Source: Serratia rhizosphaerae
GTDB taxonomy: Bacteria > Pseudomonadota > Gammaproteobacteria > Enterobacterales > Enterobacteriaceae
Assembly: GCF_009817885.1 (NCBI RefSeq)
Contig: NZ_CP041764.1
Coordinates: 558,001-622,000, forward strand
Reading direction: 5' to 3'
Length of the DNA stretch: 64,000 nt
In this document: positions 35,826 to 44,025 of the stretch, piece by piece
How positions within the stretch are numbered: the stretch's first letter is position 1
Layout: every line of letters begins with the position of its first letter
Position numbers and translations under genes: made by a program
Notes under the pieces: model-generated
The model's database searches: none
The model's input: the letters and a program-made list of their open reading frames with translations, nothing else
What the model was told of the DNA's origin: nothing

Positions 35826-36260
35826 GGCTTTCCTCCCTGAATCCTCCATGCAGGATAAAGCTAAATCATCATCCTTAGTCTATATTTACCTTTGTTATCT
35901 TACCGTTTTTATCGATTCGGTATATTCCTCCATTCGCAAAAAACACAACCCCCATGTTTTTGCTATTGCGCACATTTAAAACGATATCCTTTTCAATACA
36001 ATTAACCTTGGTCTTCATATCATTAAAACAGCGCCTGTCGTACTTACCTTCCTCTTTATAGCCGTCACCAAACAGCCAGAAAGTGATGCTGAAATTACCA
36101 TAGGATGCCGGTTTGGGGATGCCATAGCGCTCTTTTAGCATATCCTTATTCTGCAACCACCACTCTATTTTCCCCCTGGTAGTAAACGGAAAGCTTTTGA
36201 CCAGAACAGAGCTAAAATTTCCATTCTCATGAACCGCCACGATTTTAACCGGGCGCAGCA
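35711..36260. repeat. Direct repeat block A, right copy
   Basis: Covers the 3' part of DUF943 copy 4, the intergenic space and the 5' part of copy 3. It pairs with 34641-35190 at a 1070-base offset. Confidence 0.75.
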
Positions 36261-36339
36261 GCAGCCAGAGAATATAACCGAGAAAAATACAGCCCATAAT
36301 TAAAATTATTTTTTTTGTTTTTTTATTTTTTACGTTCAT
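35875..36339 (-). CDS. DUF943 membrane protein, copy 4 (first of the array)
   Basis: A 154-residue paralogue starting at ATG 36337-36339, five bases after GGAG inside the end of the DUF3289 gene. One N-terminal membrane helix is followed by RPVKIVAVHENGNFSSVLVK, FWLFGDGYKEEGKYDRRCF, VNCIEKDIVLNV and GGIYRIDKNGKITK. The 17-base overlap with the DUF3289 gene means the two are very likely translationally coupled. It is therefore the DUF943 copy best matched as partner to the DUF3289 protein. Very AT-rich at its 5' end. Confidence 0.85.
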   Translation of the reverse strand: MNVKNKKTKKIILIMGCIFLGYILWLLLRPVKIVAVHENGNFSSVLVKSFPFTTRGKIEWWLQNKDMLKERYGIPKPASYGNFSITFWLFGDGYKEEGKYDRRCFNDMKTKVNCIEKDIVLNVRNSKNMGVVFFANGGIYRIDKNGKITKVNID

Positions 36340-37183
36340 CTTCACTCCCAATAATTTCCACTGTAGCATTCATGTTAGTCATAAAAGGCTTAAATCCAAA
36401 TTGATTATATCGTTGCAGTAAAAACCAAATGCGAAAGAATCTGAACTGGTTAAATTTAAACTTTGAAATGTCGCCATCATCTAATCCAAAGTGATCCTGA
36501 ATCTGGTAATTAATTAACGCACGATAGCGGTCTTTCTCAATATGTAATGACTTTATGGTAACATGGGTTGCCCAGGTATCATGCACAGTGATCCCCATTC
36601 CGTTAAAATTATCCTGGAAACGGTCAAATTTAGGCAGTTTGCTATCAAGAATAGTTTTTGTAAGCTCTTCTCGAATCGCAGGTAGATAGGTTCTGTTCTT
36701 CCAATCAATGTTTTCAATTAAAGCAAACTTTATTTTCAATAACGAACTGTCATCCGTTTTGTCCCCCAAAATATGCTCCCTCAACGCCCTGTCCAGATGC
36801 GGGCTGGCAAACGGCATGCCGTTGCCGTATTGCAGATGGTCGATCATTTTGCCGATCAGGTACTTGTAGGGGCCATAAAGGGCAAACATCCGCGACAGCT
36901 GGCGCAGCTCATCAAATAGTATGGCGGCGCACTCCCGGCGGGTCAGCGTCTGTTGCGGGGCGGACAGGCGGCTGACCATCGCATAGGCGCGCGGGTGCGT
37001 CTGGTGAAGACGTTTTCTGGTCAGCGTCCACGGGTCTACGGTGGCGGAAACGTCCGCCAGTCGAAAATGCGTTTTTAGCTGTGATGCGGACAGGTCTCCA
37101 CTACGCATATCGCTCGCTCCGTAATCGTCCATGCGCTTTTGCGTTTTAAATATCGTGCAGGGGAACTGCAGTGCAGCCATCAT
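36323..37183 (-). CDS. DUF3289 family protein
   Basis: A 286-residue protein without a signal peptide or membrane helix. It matches the DUF3289 (YPO3983-like) family by recalled signatures: IFKTQKRMDDYGASDMRSGD near the N-terminus, LADVSATVDPWTLTR, MIDHLQYGNGMPFASPHLD near 110, then a C-terminal part with a VHDTWATHV segment. Function is unknown; the family is largely enterobacterial. It is the first gene of the AT-rich cassette and overlaps DUF943 copy 4. The start ATG 37183 has AAGGA seven bases upstream. An effector/toxin role is only an inference from its partnership with several small membrane proteins. Confidence 0.82.
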   Translation of the reverse strand: MMAALQFPCTIFKTQKRMDDYGASDMRSGDLSASQLKTHFRLADVSATVDPWTLTRKRLHQTHPRAYAMVSRLSAPQQTLTRRECAAILFDELRQLSRMFALYGPYKYLIGKMIDHLQYGNGMPFASPHLDRALREHILGDKTDDSSLLKIKFALIENIDWKNRTYLPAIREELTKTILDSKLPKFDRFQDNFNGMGITVHDTWATHVTIKSLHIEKDRYRALINYQIQDHFGLDDGDISKFKFNQFRFFRIWFLLQRYNQFGFKPFMTNMNATVEIIGSEDERKK

Positions 37184-37550
37184 GATACATTCCTTGTGTC
37201 ATCGTCCAATGATCGTCACAAGCGAATGATACTCAGCAGCCAAACTTAGTATAGATATTGCACACAACTGCGGCGAAAAACAGGATTCACGCTGCTATTA
37301 ACACCAAAAAGATAAGTTTATTCCTGGGTTTTCAGCGCCTCCGGAGGCGGCTCTTCCCCCTGACGCTTCCTTATTAAGAAACAACGGGCAACGTTTCATT
37401 ACTGCAGCATGGGGAACCGTGGTTATTTTCAGAAACACAGGGCGGCCGGTGTTTCTCTTGCCGCCACCAATGCCTCCTTTTCCCCATCACAGCGACGCCG
37501 TCAATGCGCGCCGCTGCGGCAACCGCCCTCCTTCTTTTGCGCGTGCGCAA
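37184..37550. other. Intergenic region above the DUF3289 cassette
   Basis: This 367-base stretch carries the cassette's promoter region (a TATACT-like -10 on the minus strand near 37244, no good -35) and the 3' side of the ABM gene. A GCCTCCGGAGGC palindrome lies at about 37338-37349. I see no gene. Confidence 0.4.
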
Positions 37551-37895
37551 TCAGCCATGCGCCTGCCGGCTGTCCGCCGGCGCCTGTTCACGTTGGCTGT
37601 CGCCGTAATCACGCACCACCTGTGCTACCCGCAGCCGGTAATCGTGCAATACGCCATCGCGGCCGCGCGCCTGCGCCGCACGGTGCTCCTCCAGATTGCG
37701 CCACTGCCGCACCGCCTCTTCGTCACGCCAGAAGGAGAGCGACAGCAGTTTGTCCGGCTCGGCCAGGCTTTGGAAGCGTTCGATGGAAATAAAGCCGTCA
37801 ATCTGCGCCAGCAGCGGCTTCAGCTGCGCCGCCATCGCCAGATAGGTCTCCTGCCGGCCTTCGGCCGCGTGCAATTCAAAGATTACCGCAATCAT
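37551..37895 (-). CDS. ABM-domain (antibiotic biosynthesis monooxygenase-like) protein
   Basis: A 114-residue protein with the dimeric alpha-beta barrel ABM fold: MIAVIFELHAAEGRQETYLA, then IDGFISIERFQSL, LLSLSFWRDEEAVRQWRN and a C-terminal DYRLRVAQVVRDY. Members are small quinol- or heme-oxidising enzymes, or act on unknown substrates. The ATG at 37893-37895 has GGGAGG upstream; a longer frame to 37973 is not needed. It is divergent from an ArsR regulator across 88 bases, which probably controls it. Confidence 0.82.
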   Translation of the reverse strand: MIAVIFELHAAEGRQETYLAMAAQLKPLLAQIDGFISIERFQSLAEPDKLLSLSFWRDEEAVRQWRNLEEHRAAQARGRDGVLHDYRLRVAQVVRDYGDSQREQAPADSRQAHG

Positions 37896-37983
37896 CTTTT
37901 CCTCCCGGCGCAGCGCGCCTTGTCGATAAGCTGACGCCAGCCTAAACTCATCCGTACCACGACACTTCGCCATGGAGCGAAAT

Positions 37984-38664
37984 ATGCATCACGATGAAAT
38001 CGACCAGCGGCTGGCGGCAATCGGCGCCGTTATCGCCGACCGTTCGCGGGCGCGTATGCTGTGCCTGTTGATGGACGGCCGCGCCTATACCGCCACGGAA
38101 CTGAGCGTGGCGGTCGATGTGGCGCCGTCGACCGCCAGCAGCCATCTGGCGCGGTTGCAGGATCAGCGGCTGATCGCCTGCGTCAAACAGGGGCGCTACC
38201 GCTATTTTCGTCTGGCGGATGGCGAAGTGGCCGCCGCGCTGGAATCGCTGATGGCGCTGGCGGGCGCGCCGCGACCGGTAGTGAAAAGCAGCACGCCGAC
38301 GGCGCTGCAGCTGGCCCGCACCTGCTATGACCATATGGCCGGCGAGGTAGCGGTCAGCCTGCATAACCGGCTGTTTGCGCAGGAGTGGCTGTGCGGCGAC
38401 GACTATCAGCTGACACCGCAAGGACGCAGCGCGCTGGAACGGTTGGGGGTCAACTGTGCGCTCCCCGCCTCCCGCCGCCGTTTCGCCTGCGGCTGCCTGG
38501 ACTGGAGCGAACGACGCGAACATCTGGGCGGCGCGCTGGGCGCAGCGCTGCTGGCCGCCTTCGAACGGCGCAGCTGGGTGCGCAAACAGCTCGATAGCCG
38601 TCAGTTGCACATCACGCCGGCGGGAAAAAAAGCGCTGGCCGCACATTTTGGCATATCGCTGTAA
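37984..38664 (+). CDS. ArsR-family winged-helix regulator
   Basis: A 226-residue regulator with an N-terminal ArsR helix-turn-helix (about 10-85: ATELSVAVDVAPSTASSHLA, GRYRYFRLAD) and a longer C-terminal domain containing RRRFACGCLDWSERREHLGG. The cysteine pair CGC in that domain could sense thiols or metals, but no classical ArsR metal site is evident. GGAG before ATG 37984 fixes the start. It lies between the divergent ABM gene and a downstream GST, consistent with control of a small detoxification set. Confidence 0.85.
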   Translation: MHHDEIDQRLAAIGAVIADRSRARMLCLLMDGRAYTATELSVAVDVAPSTASSHLARLQDQRLIACVKQGRYRYFRLADGEVAAALESLMALAGAPRPVVKSSTPTALQLARTCYDHMAGEVAVSLHNRLFAQEWLCGDDYQLTPQGRSALERLGVNCALPASRRRFACGCLDWSERREHLGGALGAALLAAFERRSWVRKQLDSRQLHITPAGKKALAAHFGISL

Positions 38665-38739
38665 CGGCGCGCTGCGCTAGCCTTATTACTGTACCCTACG
38701 GGCGCCGACCTGTGCCCCCGTCTAACGTGAGGAGCCACT

Positions 38740-39444
38740 ATGTTTGATGCCACCGAATTTCCCATCACCACCCGCTGGCCGGCGCAGCATCCGGAACGGC
38801 TACAGCTCTATTCCCTGCCGACGCCCAACGGCGTCAAAGTGTCGATCATGCTGGAAGAGACCGGCCTGCCTTATGAGGCGCATCTGATTGATATCGGCCA
38901 GAACGAAACCTGGACGCCGGAGTTTCTGTCATTGAACCCCAACGGCAAAATCCCGGCGATCCTCGATCCGGCCGGGCCGGACGGCAAACCGCTGGCGCTG
39001 TTCGAATCCGGCGCCATTTTGCTGTATCTGGCAGAGAAATGCGGTGAGTTCCTGCCGCAGGATCCGGTACAGCGCATTGAAACCATTCAGTGGGTATTCT
39101 TCCAGATGGCGGCGGTAGGGCCGATGTTCGGCCAGCTCGGCTTCTTCCACAAGTTCGCCGGACGCGAATATGAAGACAAACGCCCGCTGCAGCGCTATCA
39201 GAAGGAGTCGCAGCGCCTGCTCGGCGTGCTGAATGAGCGGCTGGAAAACCGCGAGTGGATCATGGGTGCAGATTACACCATCGCCGATATTTCCCTGCTC
39301 GGCTGGGTGCGCAACCTGATTGGCTTCTACGAAGCGCGCGAACTGGTGTCGTTCGACAGCTTCCCCCACGTCGGCGCCTGGCTGGAGCGCGGTCTGGAAC
39401 GCCCGGCGGTGCAGCGCGGCCTGAACATCCCGGCGCGACCATAA
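38740..39444 (+). CDS. Glutathione S-transferase, Nu-class-like
   Basis: A 234-residue cytosolic GST. The thioredoxin-fold half shows YSLPTPNGVKVSIMLEETG near 29-47 and ESGAILLYLAEK near 89-100. The helical half has MGADYTIADISLLGW near 178. The TPNGxK motif is shared with E. coli YghU and YfcG, which also reduce disulfides and peroxides. The substrate is unknown. It begins 75 bases after the ArsR gene behind GTGAGGAG and ends at a terminator, so it may share regulation with it. Confidence 0.9.
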   Translation: MFDATEFPITTRWPAQHPERLQLYSLPTPNGVKVSIMLEETGLPYEAHLIDIGQNETWTPEFLSLNPNGKIPAILDPAGPDGKPLALFESGAILLYLAEKCGEFLPQDPVQRIETIQWVFFQMAAVGPMFGQLGFFHKFAGREYEDKRPLQRYQKESQRLLGVLNERLENREWIMGADYTIADISLLGWVRNLIGFYEARELVSFDSFPHVGAWLERGLERPAVQRGLNIPARP

Positions 39445-39454
39445 GCCGTATCAC

Positions 39455-39487
39455 CGGTCGCCTGCCCGGCGGCCGTTATCTTTTTGT
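39455..39487 (+). terminator. GST gene terminator
   Basis: Eight-pair stem CGGTCGCC/GGCGGCCG (one G-U) with a TGCCC loop, followed by TTATCTTTTT. Confidence 0.8.
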
Positions 39488-39535
39488 TACCTGACGCGGC
39501 TGGCAATTAGACGCCGCATACGCCTCACCGCTTAA

Positions 39536-39569
39536 TTTGCCGGCAAAGAGGGGATGCTTAGCCGGCAAA
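39536..39569. repeat. GCCGGCAAA repeats upstream of mqo
   Basis: The 12-bp perfect palindrome TTTGCCGGCAAA (39536-39547) is followed by a direct copy of GCCGGCAAA at 39561-39569, 22 bases after the first. It could be an operator or, as TTTGCCGGC/GCCGGCAAA, a hairpin. The rest of the gap 39488-39889 is AT-rich leader/promoter sequence without a recognised gene. Confidence 0.5.
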
Positions 39570-39889
39570 TAATACAATTCCTGCAAAACTTAAATTAAAT
39601 TCGCATTAAACCTTATATTTTCTGTAAGTTTTGAAACTTTTTTTAGTTACAAAAGTAGTTTTTAACATTCCTGTAAAGAATAATACCCCACCAGTAAACG
39701 TGAACCGCACATTTGCTCTTCAGCGTCGCTACGAATAAGCCACTTTTCGTTAAATACCCTGTTAACAAAAAGGGCTTATCGCTATTTACGCGCCGAGGAC
39801 AATGCGCGTTTTCACGAATATCCAGGGTTATTACCGATAAATTCTTTCACCTGCAATGAGTAGAATTTACACAAAAGAGATTTGATTTA

Positions 39890-41476
39890 ATGAGAAAATT
39901 ACTCGTTCTGTTTTTCTGCGCCAACCTGTTCGGCCTTGGCCAGCAGGCCGTCGCCGCAGAAAATAAAAACGTCGACGTTATGCTGATCGGCGGCGGTATC
40001 ATGAGCGCCACGCTGGGCACTTACCTGCATGAACTGGAGCCGGACTGGACCATCGATATGGTCGAGCGCATGAACTCCGTGGCCCAAGAGAGCTCCAACG
40101 GCTGGAACAACGCCGGCACCGGCCACTCCGCGTTCTGCGAAATGAACTACACCCCGGAAAAAGAAGACGGCACCATCGATATCAACAAAGCGGTGACCGT
40201 TAACGAATCTTTCGAGATCTCCCGCCAGTTCTGGTCTTATCAGGTCAAAAACAACGTCCTGGGCAATCCGAAATCATTCATCAACAGCGTGCCGCACATG
40301 AGCTTTGTCTGGGGAGACGATAACATCAACTTCCTGCGCAAACGCTACGCCGCGCTGCAGCACAGCACCCTGTTCCGCGGGATGGAGTACTCTGAAGATC
40401 CTGCGCAGATCAAACAGTGGGCGCCGCTGATGATGGAAGGCCGCGATCCGGCGCAGAAAATCGCCGCCACCCGCATGCCGCTGGGCACCGACGTTAACTT
40501 CGGCGTGATCACCCATCAGCTGGTGGACAGCCTGTCCAAAGACAAAAAATTCAACCTGAGCCTGGGCCATGAAGTACGCGATATCAAACGCAACCCGGAC
40601 AACAGCTGGGCGGTGACCATCGCCGATCTGAACAACGGCGGTAAAGAAACCACCACCAACGCCAAGTTCGTGTTTATCGGCGCCGGCGGCGCGGCGCTGC
40701 ACCTGCTGCAGAAGTCCGGCATTCCGGAAGCAGACGGCTACGGCGGCTTCCCGGTCGGCGGTCAGTTCCTGGTTACCAGCAACCCGGAAGTTGCCAATCA
40801 GCACCTGGCGAAGGCCTACGGCCTGGCCAGCGTCGGTTCCCCGCCAATGTCGGTACCGCACCTGGATACCCGTATGCTGGACGGCAAACGCGTGCTGCTG
40901 TTCGGACCGTTCGCTACCTTCTCCAGCAAATTCCTGAAAAACGGTTCGCTGTTTGATCTGATCGTTTCCATGAACAGCTCCAACCTGATGCCAATGACCC
41001 ACGTCGGTCTGGATCACTTCGATCTGGTGAAATACCTGGTCGGTCAGCTGATGATGAACGACGACGATCGCTTTGCCGCGCTGAAAGAGTACTACCCGGA
41101 CGCCAAGCAGGAAGACTGGAAACTGTGGACCGCCGGCCAGCGCGTACAGATCATCAAGAAAGATGCTGATAAAGGCGGCGTGCTGCAGTTCGGCACCGAA
41201 GTGGTCAGCTCGCAGGACGGCAGCATCGCCGCACTGCTGGGCGCGTCACCGGGCGCTTCCACCGCTGCGCCAATCATGCTGCACCTGATGGAAAAAGTGT
41301 TCAAAGACAAAGTGGCAACGCCGCAGTGGCAGGCCAAGCTGAAAGAGATCATCCCGTCCTACGGCCAAAAGCTGAACGGCAACGTGGAAATGACCAACAA
41401 GATCCGCAGCTACACCAGCAACACGCTGCAGCTGAACTATGTTGAAGTGAAACCGGAAGCTGCTGAAGCGCAGTAA
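39890..41476 (+). CDS. mqo: Malate:quinone oxidoreductase
   Basis: A peripheral membrane FAD enzyme that oxidises malate to oxaloacetate and reduces quinone, bypassing NAD-linked malate dehydrogenase. The 528 residues include an N-terminal hydrophobic segment before AAENKNVDVMLIGGGIMSAT, the FAD-binding motif; the same extension is seen in E. coli Mqo. SSNGWNNAGTGHSAFCE, FVFIGAGGAALHLLQKSGIP, GGQFLV and ALLGASPGASTAAPIML are hallmark segments. A clean terminator follows. It has a long 445-base upstream region, suggesting complex regulation. Confidence 0.96.
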   Translation: MRKLLVLFFCANLFGLGQQAVAAENKNVDVMLIGGGIMSATLGTYLHELEPDWTIDMVERMNSVAQESSNGWNNAGTGHSAFCEMNYTPEKEDGTIDINKAVTVNESFEISRQFWSYQVKNNVLGNPKSFINSVPHMSFVWGDDNINFLRKRYAALQHSTLFRGMEYSEDPAQIKQWAPLMMEGRDPAQKIAATRMPLGTDVNFGVITHQLVDSLSKDKKFNLSLGHEVRDIKRNPDNSWAVTIADLNNGGKETTTNAKFVFIGAGGAALHLLQKSGIPEADGYGGFPVGGQFLVTSNPEVANQHLAKAYGLASVGSPPMSVPHLDTRMLDGKRVLLFGPFATFSSKFLKNGSLFDLIVSMNSSNLMPMTHVGLDHFDLVKYLVGQLMMNDDDRFAALKEYYPDAKQEDWKLWTAGQRVQIIKKDADKGGVLQFGTEVVSSQDGSIAALLGASPGASTAAPIMLHLMEKVFKDKVATPQWQAKLKEIIPSYGQKLNGNVEMTNKIRSYTSNTLQLNYVEVKPEAAEAQ

Positions 41477-41517
41477 ACCTACGCGGCCGGCAACGGCCCC
41501 GCTCCGGTAACCGCACA

Positions 41518-41549
41518 TGCCAGTCAGTCAACGCTGACTGGCATTTTTT
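41518..41549 (+). terminator. mqo terminator
   Basis: Perfect ten-pair stem TGCCAGTCAG/CTGACTGGCA with a 6-base loop and six Ts. The remainder of the 342-base gap up to 41818 shows no gene or clear site. Confidence 0.95.
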
Positions 41550-41818
41550 ATGCCGTATTATCTCGCCGGATTCGCGGGAATATTCAATGCCACCGGCAAT
41601 CACTCATATCGCCTTGATATGCCCCTACCGCCAGCGGAGCATTTTTCGCTCCCCTGATTTACCAAGTTCCCTCTTGCGTAATGGATTTTGCCCGCCTATT
41701 ATCAAAGCACAAACTTGGATAATTAGCCTGTTCATACCTGAAACACCGGTTTTACGTATGAATGGCGACGCCTTATCTCTTGAGATCTGAATGTCGTACC
41801 TGCGGGAGAATTTAAATA

Positions 41819-42274
41819 ATGGATCGCGCCAATATCATTCACGACTTACTGGACTGGATTGAAACTCACCTGGACCAACCGCTGCTGCTGGATAACGTGG
41901 CGGCAAAATCGGGCTACTCCAAATGGCACCTGCAACGCATGTTCCGCAGCACCACCGGCCACGCCCTCGGCAGTTACATCCGCGAACGCCGGCTGTCGAA
42001 AGCCGCTCAGGCGCTGCGATCGACGCCGCGCCCGATCCTGGATATCGCCCTGCAATATCATTTTGATTCCCAACCCTCGTTTTCCCGTGCGTTCAAAAAA
42101 CAGTTCGGCAAAACGCCGGCGGTTTACCGTCGCAGCGACTGGGGCGGCTTTGACGATGCGCCGCTGCCTGCCGCCGCGCAGCCGGCACAGCATCAGGACT
42201 CGCCGGGGCTGCAGCTGCTGTACGCCAAACAGTGCGTCGACGGCAAATGCAGCAACTGGATGGGGCAGCGCTGA
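41819..42274 (+). CDS. AraC-family regulator, MarA/SoxS/Rob type
   Basis: A 151-residue protein made of a MarA-like double helix-turn-helix and a short tail. It shows IHDLLDWIETHLDQPLLLD, SGYSKWHLQRMFR (first HTH), YIRERRLSKAAQAL, and DIALQYHFDSQPSFSRAFKK (second HTH) ending GKTPAVYRR near 116. Residues after about 118 form a tail with two cysteines that MarA and SoxS lack. Such proteins bind marbox sites and activate efflux and redox genes. It lies alone between mqo and the mrk operon. Confidence 0.88.
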   Translation: MDRANIIHDLLDWIETHLDQPLLLDNVAAKSGYSKWHLQRMFRSTTGHALGSYIRERRLSKAAQALRSTPRPILDIALQYHFDSQPSFSRAFKKQFGKTPAVYRRSDWGGFDDAPLPAAAQPAQHQDSPGLQLLYAKQCVDGKCSNWMGQR

Positions 42275-42294
42275 CCTCACCCGCCGTATCCGCC

Positions 42295-42328
42295 GATAAA
42301 AAAGGGCGCCGTCATGATAACGGCGCCC
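42295..42328. terminator. Terminator between the AraC gene and mrkF
   Basis: Perfect nine-pair stem GGGCGCCGT/ACGGCGCCC (42304-42312, 42320-42328) with a 7-base loop. The A-run on its left gives a T-tail for the leftward mrk operon. Confidence 0.88.
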
Positions 42329-42362
42329 TGATTGTTTGCGGCTTACGCGGCCGGACGATCAG

Positions 42363-42977
42363 TTAGTTATAGCGAATCTCATAGGTAGCGTAGCTCTGAA
42401 TCGGCCCGGAGGTGGTTTTTTTCGGCGCCTGCGTCACATAGCCGATGTAATAGGTAAAGGTGCCGACGTCCTTGGCGCCGATTTCCGGCTGCACGCTGTT
42501 CTGATCCGGATCGGCCGGAATAATTTTATTCGACTTGTCCAGGGTATCGTTACCGTTTACCGACAGGGCCAGCGCAATATTACTGGCTCCGTCGCTCAGG
42601 CTGTTCGCCAGATAGCCGGCGTCCTCATTCGCGCCCTGCAGCAGGTTGCCCCCCACCCAGCTGACGCTGATGTTACGCAGATCGGCGTCCGAGAGCGTTT
42701 CCGCAGAGCCCTCCATAATCTGGCAGTTGCTCAGTTGAATGGTAAAAGACTTTGGCTTCAGATAAGCGCCGGCGCCGCGGTTATGCACTTCCTGCAGCGA
42801 GACCGGCGCCAGATAAACGTTGGCGTCGCTGCCCTGGCCGTTGACCGAGACGGAGCAGGAGGTATCGGTGATTTTGCCCAGAAAATCGACCCGGCCGCCG
42901 TCGGTATCCGGCGTCGCGGCCTGCGCCAGCGCGCAATACCCCATTCCGGCAATCAGCAATGATACACAGCGTTTCAT
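42363..42977 (-). CDS. mrkF: Type 3 fimbrial minor subunit MrkF
   Basis: A 204-residue secreted pilin; in Klebsiella MrkF stabilises the fibre on the cell surface. A signal peptide (about 1-19, MKRCVSLLIAGMGYCALAQA) is followed by a pilin domain with cysteines in TSCSVSVNGQGSD and SNCQ and the C-terminal donor-strand acceptor pattern SYATYEIRYN. It is a clear paralogue of MrkA, sharing VNGQGSDANVYLAPVSL and YLKPKSFTI. ATG 42977 follows AAGGAA; the longer frame to 43043 overlaps mrkD. Last gene of the operon. Confidence 0.9.
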   Translation of the reverse strand: MKRCVSLLIAGMGYCALAQAATPDTDGGRVDFLGKITDTSCSVSVNGQGSDANVYLAPVSLQEVHNRGAGAYLKPKSFTIQLSNCQIMEGSAETLSDADLRNISVSWVGGNLLQGANEDAGYLANSLSDGASNIALALSVNGNDTLDKSNKIIPADPDQNSVQPEIGAKDVGTFTYYIGYVTQAPKKTTSGPIQSYATYEIRYN

Positions 42978-43035
42978 AATAGCGTTCCTTATATACCGGG
43001 GCGCAGGCTGAGGCGCAGCGCTCTGGACGTTTCCG

Positions 43036-44025
43036 TTAGTCATAGGTCAGGTTGAACACCATATGGGCTTCAACCGCGCCGGAGGTAATCTTCGACAGGT
43101 ACTGGTAAAAACGCGCGGTGTACGACAGGTCGATATACTGCATCTGGTTATTCGCCAGACGGCCGACGTTATACGCCTTTTTAAACTGCAGCGGGTTCAT
43201 CCGGCTGTCCAGCACCTGCACGCCGACGCCCTGCGCCGCGCTGCTGTCGGTTCGCTCATTTTTCAGCACCCCCTGGCTCAGCGCAGTGCCGGTCGCCAGG
43301 TTGCCGTCAAAGGTCATGTTGACGTTGGCATAGCCGGCCACGCTGACGCCGCCGCTGCACTGCAGCTGAATCGGGAATTTTCGTCCGCCGGCAAAGGTGC
43401 CGACGCCGTTCAGATCGCTGGTTTTAATCGCACCGATATCCACGCTGAAGTTATTGCCGCCCATCACCGTGCAGGACGGCGAAACGATGGTCAGCGCATT
43501 GGCGCTCAGGTAAGTTTCCAGAATCGGGTTGGAGCCATACACATAGTCGTACGAGGTATATTTACCGCTGGCAACGCTGCCGCTGCCGGTTACCGCCGCG
43601 GTCTTGATCACCTGCAGAGTAAAGGTGGAACCCGCCAGGTAGTAGCGCGTACCGCGACCGGCGTTAAAGTTTTTCACTTCCGGATAGGTGAACTGGATCT
43701 CGCCGCCGCGGCGGAAACGCAGCCCGATGCCCGGCACGTTGGTGGAATACACCTTGTTGCCCAGATCCTGCACGCCGGTGGCGACAATTCTGGCGGAAAA
43801 GTCGTTGCGGCCGGTGCAGTAGTAGTTGATGCCGCTCTGGCTCATGGTCCAGCTCTTTTCATACAGCACCGAGCCAATCGGCGCGTTCGGGTCCACCACC
43901 ACGCGGCCGACCACCATATCCAGCTGCACGGTCGGCGTATTGTAGCGGGTACAGGCGGCATAGGCCTGCCCGGCGGCCAGAGCGGCAATCACCACCAGCC
44001 AACGACAGAGATTTTTTACTGACAT
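43036..44025 (-). CDS. mrkD: Type 3 fimbrial tip adhesin MrkD
   Basis: A 329-residue tip adhesin with signal peptide (about 1-23) then CTRYNTPTVQLDMVVGRVVV. An N-terminal receptor-binding lectin-like half is followed by a pilin half starting near SPSCTVMGGNNFSVDIGAIK and ending MVFNLTYD. Length and order match Klebsiella MrkD, which mediates binding to collagen and other surfaces. KYTSYD and NPILETYLSANALTIVSPSC are recognisable. Its start overlaps the mrkC stop by ten bases. Receptor specificity cannot be read from sequence, as this half varies most. Confidence 0.9.
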   Translation of the reverse strand: MSVKNLCRWLVVIAALAAGQAYAACTRYNTPTVQLDMVVGRVVVDPNAPIGSVLYEKSWTMSQSGINYYCTGRNDFSARIVATGVQDLGNKVYSTNVPGIGLRFRRGGEIQFTYPEVKNFNAGRGTRYYLAGSTFTLQVIKTAAVTGSGSVASGKYTSYDYVYGSNPILETYLSANALTIVSPSCTVMGGNNFSVDIGAIKTSDLNGVGTFAGGRKFPIQLQCSGGVSVAGYANVNMTFDGNLATGTALSQGVLKNERTDSSAAQGVGVQVLDSRMNPLQFKKAYNVGRLANNQMQYIDLSYTARFYQYLSKITSGAVEAHMVFNLTYD

